In this document: positions 53,033 to 62,584 of the stretch, one piece after another | Numbering within the stretch: the first letter of the stretch is position 1 | Layout: each line of letters starts with the position of its first letter | Assembly (NCBI RefSeq): GCF_014905175.1 | Contig: NC_057790.1 | Location: forward strand, 24,950,469-25,014,468 | DNA length: 64,000 nt | Direction: 5' to 3' | Source of the DNA: Aphidius gifuensis | Lineage: Eukaryota; Arthropoda; Insecta; Hymenoptera; Braconidae | Position numbers and translations under genes: made by a program | The notes under the pieces: model-generated | The model's input: the letters and a program-made list of their open reading frames with translations, nothing else | Databases searched by the model: none | Told to the model about the DNA's origin: nothing

Positions 53033-53389
53033 CATTTTCATCAGTAACAAGTGTGTCTGACAAAATAATCAAACATCCAATTTACTGTTTTTTTATTTTA
53101 AATATATTTAGTTATTTTTTTTTTTTATAAAAAAAAAATAGATGCCTAATGACCGATGTTTTTGTCGATAACATAAAAATTTCTATTTTTAATAATATCA
53201 AAACCAACGTGAGTCATTCCAACTTAACACAATGGATTCATTCTTATCGTAAAAAATAAAAAAATAAAATATCCACGTGTTAGTCAGTAGTCAGTCAGTC
53301 AGTGTGAATATCATATTAATATTGTGTATAAATTTTTCCTCTTAAAATTAATTTATATAAATAAAAGTATTTTCCATTTAATCGTAATA

Positions 53390-54760
53390 ATGTTTCTTCC
53401 GTTGATATTATTTTTATTATTTATTGCAAAAATAAACTGCAATGATGCAACAAACACCATCACATCCAACGAGGTATAATTTATATATTTATTTATGACA
53501 GAGAAATAGACAGCAACAATTATTAATTAAAAAAAAATAACTAAATCATCAATTACGTAATAAAAAATAAATTAACATTATTTAATCTTTCAGATAAATA
53601 CAGCAATAATCACCTGTTACAATGCAACAAGTAGTTTTTTGAATAACAACAATGTATGTCAATATTATCATGAAAATTTATTCTCAAAATATTATCCATT
53701 ATTTAATAAAAATAACAATACAATAAGATTATCAGAGGATTTAGAAAAAAACTTTACACTAATTGAAAAAAATATTTCTAAATATGAAATGGATGATACT
53801 TATTTTAGTCACTCATTAAAAATTCTAAATAAAACAAATGATTTTTATATATATCATAATCGCTCAATTAATTTACACAATTTTGAGTTAAATAATTATG
53901 AATATTGTATTGTTAATTTGAATGAAAAAAATTATGATAAATTTGGTATTTTGTCATGTACAAATGAGGCTAAAAAATTATTAATTAATGAAAATATGCA
54001 CACGACAATGATGAATAATTTTTATAACAGATTGATATTTACAATTATTGTTATTTTACATATTTTTGTATATTTATATTCAATGTTTTTGATACCTGGA
54101 GGACATGTTCTATTCAACATCATTAGAATGTATAATGTTATATTTTGTATATTAATATTGACATGGATAACTTATTACAACACATATTTAACAAGTTTAG
54201 CAATAATAAATCATTACTTAGTATTGTTATGTTTTTTCGTAATTAATGCTGGATTTTTTGAGGCATACTGGACTTCTCAAGACGCTGTGTTATTTGTTGC
54301 TGATGATGAAACAATCGATTGGAATCGAAAACGTTTTTTTTATTATAAAATTTATGCATTTGGAAGTTCATTTATTATTGTTGGTTTATCATTAATAATG
54401 ACGTATATATTTAATTTTGATTTATTCAAATCGAAATATCGAATTGAAGAATGCTGGTTTATGAGTAAGTTTATAATTATTCAAATTAATTTGTAATGAA
54501 TTTTATTTTTAATTGCTTTTTTTATTTTTTTTTCAGATACAAATGCTAAATATTATTATTTGTTTTATCCTATTGTGTTCACAATGGTGATTAATGTTTA
54601 TTCATTTATGTCAACTGCTACAAGATGGTTAATATGTACAAATCATGAAGAAGAGAATATTTTAATTAATCATAAAAATTGGTTTAAAATTTATTTAATA
54701 TTATATTCATTTGTTGTTATTGATTTGGTGATCTTATCAAATCAATCAACATTTTGTTAA
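53390..54760 (+). CDS. Methuselah-like receptor, short form
   Basis: Exons 53390-53473, 53594-54464 and 54537-54760 encode about 392 residues. A signal peptide (MFLPLILFLLFIA) is followed by an Asn- and Cys-containing ectodomain of about 190 residues with many N-glycosylation sequons, then hydrophobic helices starting at LIFTIIVILHIFVYLYSMFL. Features recalling insect Methuselah-class family-B receptors are the RFFYYKIYAFGSSFIIVGLS helix, the CWFM...YYLFYPIVFTMVINVYSF junction, and the position of the ectodomain. I count six helices; the protein stops (NQSTFC) just after the sixth, so the usual seventh is missing. It may be degenerating, or a divergent lineage-specific receptor. Its 3' end is duplicated near 58.1 kb. 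Confidence 0.6.
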
Positions 54761-56036
54761 ATTAATTTATCTAATTTTAACATGAAAATATTTATCAATT
54801 CGACATTGACTATTTAAATTTTATTGTTAATTTATTTTTTGTTACAAGTAGCGAAATTTATAATTTATTTTTCTTTCAATGTCGATAATTAATTTTGTTT
54901 ACAAAAATATATGACAAATAATTCTATGAAATAATAAGAAATACGAAAATTTATATTTAATATTAATTAATTTAATTGTAACAATCTGTAATGGATAATA
55001 TAAATTTATCCATAATGAAATAAAAAATACAACAAATTACGATATCAATTTAATTTAATACATCTTTGAATTATTTTCTCAATTAATTTTCATCAATATT
55101 ACCTGTAATAATAATTACTGTAAATTAATAACTAGTTATTTATATTTTTTTTTTTTATATTACTACCTGTTACTATAGTAAGTACCTCACGTAAGTTGGT
55201 GCAACAATAATATTTATAATATTTATGTAGCATATATTTGTTAACATTTTTTTATTTTTTTTCTTACTATAATTAACAACAATATTTTTTATATCTCACT
55301 GAAAAATCCAATTAATATTTTCAAATATTTTATTTTCACTAGTAACCCTTTTTGTTTTTTTTTTTGCGGTCCAGAAATTGGCAACATTCTAGGGAATTTT
55401 AGATTGTTAGGATAGATTGGGAATACTTTAGAGTTTAGAGTTTAGATTCAAAGTTGATTCACGTGCTTTTAGACACTTGCTGTACTTGCTATTCCCAGTT
55501 TATAAATAAGTTTTCGATAGAATAATCCTTCTAAATAAACAATTTGCTAATTAAAAATTAACAATTCAATTGTGCTAGTTCAAAAATCAAAGGAACAAGG
55601 GTAATTGTAATTTTCCAATTACATTCATATATATATTTTAACAATTAACGTTACAAAAAAACCACGTGTACGACAGTTTTACTTTGTTATGATACATTAC
55701 ATTTAACATTGATTAACTAAATATAGATTTTTTCGACATTACTTTTATTGGCAATTAATAAATTTATAATTGATGAATATTTTTTAATATTTTTTGTAGT
55801 CATTTCGATTGATATCTTAGGGTTATCACAATTCCACCACGTGGTCAGGGTGATTTTTTTAGAAAGAACCTGTTTGCTTTTAGTAAAATTATAATTTTCG
55901 GGGGTTTAGAGTAAACTTCAGGTGGTTTTAACAAAATTTAAGCAGTAAACAATTCTATTTTTCAGTCACTGTTTGATTAGGCTTCTTGACCTTTTATAAT
56001 ATAGTATATTGTTTTTTATTTTTATAGTATTCAACC
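54761..56036. other. Spacer containing both halves of local duplications
   Basis: 54,761-55,250 is matched at about 58,390-58,850, and 55,564-55,835 is matched at 52,225-52,605. The remainder is A+T-rich. A poly-pyrimidine acceptor-like TTTTTATAG at about 56,020-56,028 just before the F-box start suggests an upstream non-coding exon, not located. Confidence 0.6.
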
Positions 56037-58017
56037 ATGAACTCGAGAGCCATTAAAAGACGTCGGCTTATGGATGCATTTTCCGACAAACAAAAGCTTC
56101 TTGATGATGTTGATGAGAAAAGGGATGCCATCAACACTCTAGATTACGATTCCTTAGCACAAATATTTATGAACCTGCCCATATCTGAAAGAATAATGAT
56201 AGAAGAAGGTAATCATTAAAACAAATTTTAAACTTTCTTGATAGTAATGTTTTTATTCATATAATTATTTTAATTTTATATATATATATTTTTTTACTCC
56301 AGTTTGTCCCAAATGGAAAGAGGCTTGTCAACTAGCTTGGCATGACATTAAACAATACAAATGTGGTGTATCAATTGGTCGTGCTTATAACAACCGTTTA
56401 TTATCACAACCATATGTTGAAAAAATATTATTCCAATGTGGTGTTTATTTGAGAGAATTGATTCTTTCTGAAGTTTGCAATTCAAGCATCATGCCAATTG
56501 TTAGTTATCACTGCAAAAATTTAACAAAACTTGAATTTGTATTTGATGAGACGTTAAAAATTGATGATACCAGTGACTACACTCAAGCTTTTACACAGTT
56601 GGAAAAATTAGAATACATTAAAATACAAATAACTACGATAAAAAATGAGTACAGTACTAATTTTCCAATTGAAATAATCAATTATCTTCCGGAGGAAATG
56701 AAAGAAATTCATTTATTTTTCAACACTTGGTCGCAGGAAAAACAACCTTTATTTATTGTAAGTATACCAGTTGTTTGTCACTATAATTATTAGTAACAAA
56801 AAATTTAATTAGATAAAATTATTTTTAAATTACTTTTTTTTAATTTTCAGAACTTGGAAAAATTCAAACATCTTCACAGTTTAACAATACGTTTTTGCAA
56901 TCTAGACAATATTATTCAAGGAATATCAAAAAAATCAACACTTGTTTATCTTGACATTAGAAAATCTTGGGTCCAGGAAGAATCGTTGGTGTTTGATGAG
57001 CTTGTTAATTTACAACATATCGATTTACCTGCAGCTAGTCCTTACACTATGAACAAAAACACTCCAACAATACTTACCAGTATTTTTAACACATGCAAAA
57101 ACTTAAAATACCTTGAGATGCCTCGTAATTTTGATAACCAAGAACCTGAAATTTCATTTGTAAACTCGATGAATCTCGTAAATTTAGTTCATCTCAGTAC
57201 TTGTTGGAAAATTTCTAAAGACTTTGCCACTAAAATGCTGAAGTATTGCAAACAATTAAAACACTTGACAATTAAATGTGCAACTGCAGATGCAATAGAA
57301 AAATTAACAAATTTAGAAAGTCTTGAGTGTTTAAAATTTCATACGGGTAATAAAATCAGCAAGGAAACAATAATTGCAATTTCAAATAATTGTAAAAAAC
57401 TTAAACATTTAGAAATTCCTAATTTTCAATTAGTACTGCAATCTGTTGATGATGATCCTCATACTGTTTCACGTGTTCTTGATGACTTATCAAACTTGGA
57501 ACATCTTGAATATTTAAATTTTGCAGATTGCGAATTACTTCAAGGTAGTACTGTCATTGCTATTGCTGATAAATGTAAATACCTAAAATATTTAAATGTC
57601 AGGGGACATAACAATCTCACTAAATTATCTTATGATGCTTTGACAAAATTAGAAAATTTACAAGAATTAACAGTAGGCTGTAGTCTTGCTGTTACAAATG
57701 ATTTTGTTAAAAAATTAAAAGGATTAAAAGTTTTTAATTGTGATCGTTGCTTGAGACTAACTGATGATGGTATCATTCAATTAATAAAAAATTGTCCAGA
57801 TCTTGAACGACTTAGTCTCTTTCACGTCATGAGTATAACACTCAATACTATTATTGCTGCTGATTTAGAAACAAAAAATCGTAATAATGGTATTGTTTTG
57901 TGTATACGGATCTCTGATGCAGAGCTTTATGAAGCTGCTGGGCGTATAATTACATCTCAATGGTTGATGACTGATTACAGTGATGATCCTTCATCTATAA
58001 TAGTGACATGTCCTTAG
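56037..58017 (+). CDS. F-box-LRR protein, paralogue 3, without the RNA-binding domain
   Basis: Exons 56037-56208, 56303-56757 and 56851-58017 encode about 597 residues. The F-box (about 30-65) reads YDSLAQIFMNLPISERIMIEE, with VCPKWKEACQLAWHDIK after the intron, matching paralogues 1 and 2 in sequence and intron position (Gly/Val split). Many leucine-rich repeats follow (NLKYLEMP, LKHLTIKC, LEHLEYLNFADC, LKYLNVRGHNNL, LERLSLF), more than in the other two. No RRM exon was found in the 1.3 kb upstream, and the protein starts with a short basic leader (MNSRAIKRRR). The expected role is substrate receptor of an SCF ubiquitin ligase; the substrate is unknown. It is on the opposite strand to its relatives and lies inside what looks like the second copy of a tandem duplication. 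Confidence 0.85.
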
Positions 58018-58119
58018 TTATTAAATTGTAATTATAAATTAATTGTAAAATAATATTCTTGTAAATATAATAAATATACTTTATGTATTATTAAATTTTT
58101 ATGTATTTAAATTTATTTT

Positions 58120-58420
58120 CATTAGTTTATAATGTTTATTTGTTTATCTCAACTGCAAGAAAATGTTTAACATGCCCTGGTGGAAATACTTCTCCATCTT
58201 TTTTCGATCTTTCTCCACTTTTCTCCGCCTCTGGTCCAACTTCTTTCCCTTTTTCCGAAAAAGACCCATGGTTGGGAATATGACGGAGTATAATTACAAA
58301 TCATGAAGGAGAAAATATTTTAATTAATCATAAAACTTGGTTTAAAATTTATTTAATATCTTTTGTTATTTTTTATTTGTTGATATCTTATCAAATCAAT
58401 CAACATTTTGTTAATTTAAT
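58120..58420 (+). pseudogene. Broken duplicate of the Methuselah-like receptor 3' end
   Basis: The sequence matches the last coding exon of the receptor at 54,580-54,760. Readable pieces include NVYLFISTA, equivalent to NVYSFMSTA, and on the far side of the insertion the nucleotide run AATATTTTAATTAATCATAAAA. The copy is split by about 120 bp of CTCCG-rich sequence and has small deletions; no upstream receptor exons are present, so it cannot encode a receptor. Confidence 0.8.
58175..58294. mobile_element. CTCCG-rich element inserted in the receptor pseudogene
   Basis: Compared with the intact copy near 54,636, this insert separates ACATG from TACAAATCATG. It begins CCCTGGTGGAAATACTTCTCC and contains several TTCTCC/TTTTCCG words like the element at 52,428-52,551. 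Its exact ends and target duplication are unclear; AAYATG on both sides of 58,175-58,279 is one option. Confidence 0.55.
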
Positions 58421-59100
58421 TTATCTAATTTTGACATGAAAATAATTATCAATTTAAGATTAATAATTTAAGTTGAAATTTATAGTTTATTTTTTTTGTT
58501 GTTGAATTTTTTAATTGAAAATATAATCACCAACAAGTAAAGAAAATTTATAATTTATTTTTTTTTTTCCAATGTCAATAATTAATTTTGTTTACAAAAC
58601 TATATGACAAATAATTCTATAAAATAATAACATGAACGAAAATTTATAATTAATATTAATTGATTGAATTGTAACAACTGTGTCAAATTGATTTGATACA
58701 TTTTTTAATTTTTTTTTAAATTAATTTCCATCAATATTACCTGTAATAATTATCGTAAATAATCAACTAGTTATTTATATTTCTTTATATTACTACCTCA
58801 CAAGAGTTGGTATAACAATAATATTTATAATATTTTTATAAAAAAATATACTTATTTAAATCGTAACAATATTTATACTCCTGTAATTTTTTCGTTTGAT
58901 TGACTCGATTTAATATTTAAATAAAAAACAAAATGATACTTCATATTACTAAAAAAAAAATAAATAACTACTCGTTTTAATCAAACAATCAATGTACCAA
59001 AATAAAAAAAGAATAAATAAGCTATATTTAAATTCGAATTAATTTTTAATCTTTATAGCAAATCAATAAATTTCCATGTTTTAAAAAAATAGTACGTCTA

Positions 59101-60922
59101 TTATTCTTCATTTGGAATACCACCATCACCAATTTCAGGTACTAAATTATTGTCATGAGTGTAATAATCAACCTCTTGAATTGTCAACCAAGGAGGTATT
59201 TGTTGTTGTTGTACATGAGAACTTGTCATTGAAGATGAGCTTAGTATAATTTTTAACCCAACATCACTTTTACGATAATTACCAAGTGTTACAACATCAT
59301 TCATAATTATACCAGTTATACCAGTATGAATAACAACCAATCTTCTTAAACCTGGTGCATTCCTCAACAGCCCCATGATATTATTGTTGTTAACATTAAC
59401 ACAACAAATACATTCTAGAACTTTTAATTTCTTCATTCTAGCAAATGATGAACCATTCAATTGGTTTCTAATAGTATTTATCATCAAAAATTCAAGATTT
59501 CTTAAATTTGCAATTTCATCAAGACCTCTGGTGCTCAATTTAATATGACAATCATTTAAATTTAAGTACTTTAACTTTGGACAATTGCTTGAAACATTTG
59601 TAAACATTGAATCATCAATAAATCCTTTTGACTTATGAAGATCAAGATGTTCAAGGTTTTCTAAATTTGTCAATAAATTTGATGGAATATTTAAACGACT
59701 AAATGATAAATCCAGATGAACCAAATTTTTTTTACCATTAATTGATTCAATAACTGGTAACATTAAATTAAGACCAATTAGTGTTAGTGATGTTACATCT
59801 TTAATTTTATCAATTGCCTAAGAATAAAAAAAAGAATATATTACAATTAAATTTGAATAATTTATAGGCTTGATTGATAAATACTTACACGTACATCATT
59901 AGCACGCCGATTATGTAAATTATTATGAAGCTGTGTTGGATCCTTGAACATGTAAACATTTTTAATTGTTTTTGGAAGAGTTGAAATACATCCAAGTGAC
60001 ATGTAATTATCACTATGCATAGTAAAAGTATCAAGTTGTTTCATCTTTGTAAATCCACGACTAAAATTTTTATCATTCCACTCGGTAAATTTCAGTTTTA
60101 ATGTCTTTAAATTATAACAATTGTCACGAATTGGAATCATGAATGATGATGATGTTGTTATACGCTCAAAGTCCATGACAATTTCAAAATAGTCAATCTG
60201 TTGTTTCATTTTATTTCATTCCATGAGAATGTCTTGATGTCACTCCAAGATGTTGCACTGATGTCCATCCATCGAGTACATACTGAAAATTATAATAAAA
60301 AATAAATATTGTTTATTTAACAATATTAAAGATGATTACATATTTTTTTTTTAGTTGAATACCTTCATCTAGTATGAGTCTTTCATCAACATTTAAATAT
60401 GAAAATATTTTTTTCATACAATCTTCATTGAGTCTATGAATCAATGTATCATCATTTAAATAATTATTTAACTTTCTTCTTTTTCGTTTGTGAGTCAAGT
60501 CAAATGACACTTTTAAAATTTCATCATTAAGAATAATTTTATTCTTATTGGCTGCACCAATTGCTCTATAATAAATCATAATTTTTATTTGTCATATTTA
60601 GAAAATTTAGTTAACAAATCAATGTGATTCTTGGTGTTGTTACCTGATGGCATCTTCAACTTGATCAAACTCAACAACAGCAAAAGTACCAGATGTTTTT
60701 TTATTTAAAAATTTACACTCAACAGAACCATAGCTAGAAAAAATCTTTTGCAAATATGACCTTGAAACCTGCAATGAATTATCAACATTATTTATCATAA
60801 AAATAATATAAACATTTCATTTTACTTACTCGTCCAACAATATTTTCAACAAGCAACGATTCATTGACACTATCATGTGAATATTCAATTTTTCTTTTAG
60901 CAGAAACTTGATCAATTTCCAT
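59101..60922 (-). CDS. RRM-F-box-LRR protein, paralogue 2, with an apparent frameshift
   Basis: Exons, 5' to 3': 60922-60830, 60768-60644, 60565-60363, 60282-59889 and 59817-59101. The N-terminal RRM shows LLVENI (RNP2-like) and GTFAVVEF (RNP1-like); its central exon is 125 bases, the same length as in paralogue 1. The F-box reads NEDCMKKIFSYLNVDERLILDE, then VCTRWMDIS. LRRs follow (LVHLDLSFSRL, LEHLDLHKSKG, LKYLNLNDCHI). The frame breaks in exon 4: after VCTRWMDISATSWSDIKTF it meets a stop near 60,208-60,210, while the homologous continuation (MKQQIDYFEIV onward) resumes in another frame from 60,209. A real null allele, a sequencing or assembly indel in an A-rich spot, or an unrecognised splice are all possible. 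Everything else is intact, so decay would be recent. SCF substrate-receptor role as for paralogue 1. Confidence 0.75.
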
Positions 60923-61688
60923 GATAGTAATGACAACAACAATCTACAATTAATTTGTACAATTGCTGTGTTTATAATGGCTCTCAAACTGCCAACACAA
61001 GCCAAAAAAAATAAACTGTTTTTTTTTTATATTTTCACTGGTTGTCTAGGTTTTTGAGTGAAAATATTTTAATTAATTTTATAATAAAAAATTATAAAAC
61101 TATTATAAACACGTTATCAATACATTGTCATATTTATTTTATATAATTTTATTTATAAAACAGCTTATCATGATGAAAAAATTGTCAACTGCAAAAAAAA
61201 CAAAAAGTTCAATCCGTTAGCTCCCCTTTTTTTTAATTCCAAGAATTCACTTTTTTTTTTTTTTTTATAATATTTATGTTTTGATATTTGATTTTAGATT
61301 CACAATTTAACCAATCAACACATGATTTATCATTATTATTTTATTTCTCATGGATCAACCAACAGCCGGTGCGAATTTTTTTTTGCACAATTGCGTTAAG
61401 GTCAGGTTAGTAATCAGAGATAGAAAAAAATCATATCTCTTCTCTCTCCATCTCCAGGAGCGTAATATTTATACATTAAAAAACAACAACAACAACAGTA
61501 AAATAAGAATAAAAAACAAGACATTTGGTAAAATATATTACAACATAAATATTATTATAAATAAAGTGTGACCTGATTAAATTGCTCCACCATTTTTCTT
61601 TGTTTTATATAAAAAAAAATATAATAATAATAGTAAACAAATATAAAGTGTCAATTATTATTAAAAAATAAAATCAATATAGGATTAA
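60923..61688. other. Divergent promoter region between paralogue 2 and the cyclotransferase-like gene
   Basis: This is the shared upstream region of two head-to-head genes. A mixed-sequence patch at about 61,340-61,460 may be a promoter or non-coding exon. No coding exon is supported. Confidence 0.45.
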
Positions 61689-62584
61689 ATGTTTAACAAG
61701 TTGTTATTATTATTAATAATATTTTTAATAATTAAAATAATGTCATGTGACAATATTAATATTACAGAAAACACTGAAATGTATGAAAGTTTATTCAAGA
61801 GTCCCTTAAAACGTATATTCGTTTATGGTACCCTCAAACGTGGTGAACCAAATTATGGTATATTAATTAATCGTGATAATGGACATGCTAAATTCAAACC
61901 CAAAACTAAAAAATATCCCTCTGGTTAAAAACCAAATACACATTGGTTCTCTTTACCAGATACAGGACACGTAGGTATTTCATCGAATTTATTTTTTTTA
62001 TTATCAATATAATTTATCTATTAATTAATTAATTAATTAATATATTTATAGCAAGTACTGGGTGAAGTTTATGATGTTGATTCTAAGATGCTGGAGAAGT
62101 TGGATGAGCTTGAGGAACATCCAAAGTTTTATTTAAGAACAGAGGAAAATATTATGATGACGAAAAATGAATCTGATGTTAATTTTGAACAGGTAGTTTT
62201 AAAATTTAGTTGATGTTTAATTATGTTAGTAAATAATGGAAGAATAAGGTGTAATTAATTTTTGGGTGATTGTTAATTTAGGTAGCATGTGTGACGAAAG
62301 CGTGGATTTACTTTTTACCAAAGTTTAAATCTGAACTTTTAAATTTAACATATTTAACATCATACAGCAATGATGGTGATCATGGATTGAAATACGCTGA
62401 AAGGTATGCTCGAGATAAATTTTACAATCATCGAAATGACGTTCAAGAATGCATAAAGTACGATTATTAAAAATATCATTTTTAAATTACAATATAAATA
62501 CTAGATTTCGATTTTCTTTTCTAAATATATTTTTTTTTCTTTTGCAGTGATAAAGAGTCTTCACGTCCAGAGGATGTAATGTAA
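61689..62584 (+). pseudogene. Secreted gamma-glutamylamine cyclotransferase-like gene with in-frame stop
   Basis: Exons 61689-61970, 62052-62192, 62282-62457 and 62548-62584 join in phase to 211 amino-acid codons if the TAA at codon 80 is ignored. A hydrophobic leader (MFNKLLLLLIIFLII), unusual for this normally cytosolic family, precedes the substrate-pocket motif RIFVYGTLKRGEPNY. After the stop come TGHQVLGEVYDVD and MLEKLDELEEHPKFYLRT; by family alignment the catalytic Glu is near codon 115, beyond the stop. GGACT-family enzymes release 5-oxoproline from gamma-glutamylamines. Signals, introns and downstream frame are intact, so this is a recent pseudogene, a polymorphism, an assembly error, or possibly stop read-through. 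Confidence 0.75.

Larger units (their letters stand above)
51529..53389. other. Spacer with three inverted-repeat elements and a duplicated segment
   Basis: This lies between two divergent genes. It contains the promoter of the recombinase-like gene, a 148-bp TA-flanked MITE (51,924-52,071), a segment (52,225-52,605) repeated at 55,564-55,835, a CTCCG-rich element inserted within that segment and a long hairpin element at 52,864-53,032. No exon was recognised. Confidence 0.65.
58018..59100. other. Spacer with receptor pseudogene fragment and convergent 3' ends
   Basis: This holds 3' untranslated sequence of the plus-strand F-box gene, the duplicated receptor tail with its inserted element, the matching downstream duplicate up to about 58,850, and poly-A/T DNA up to the end of the minus-strand paralogue 2. 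Confidence 0.6.
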
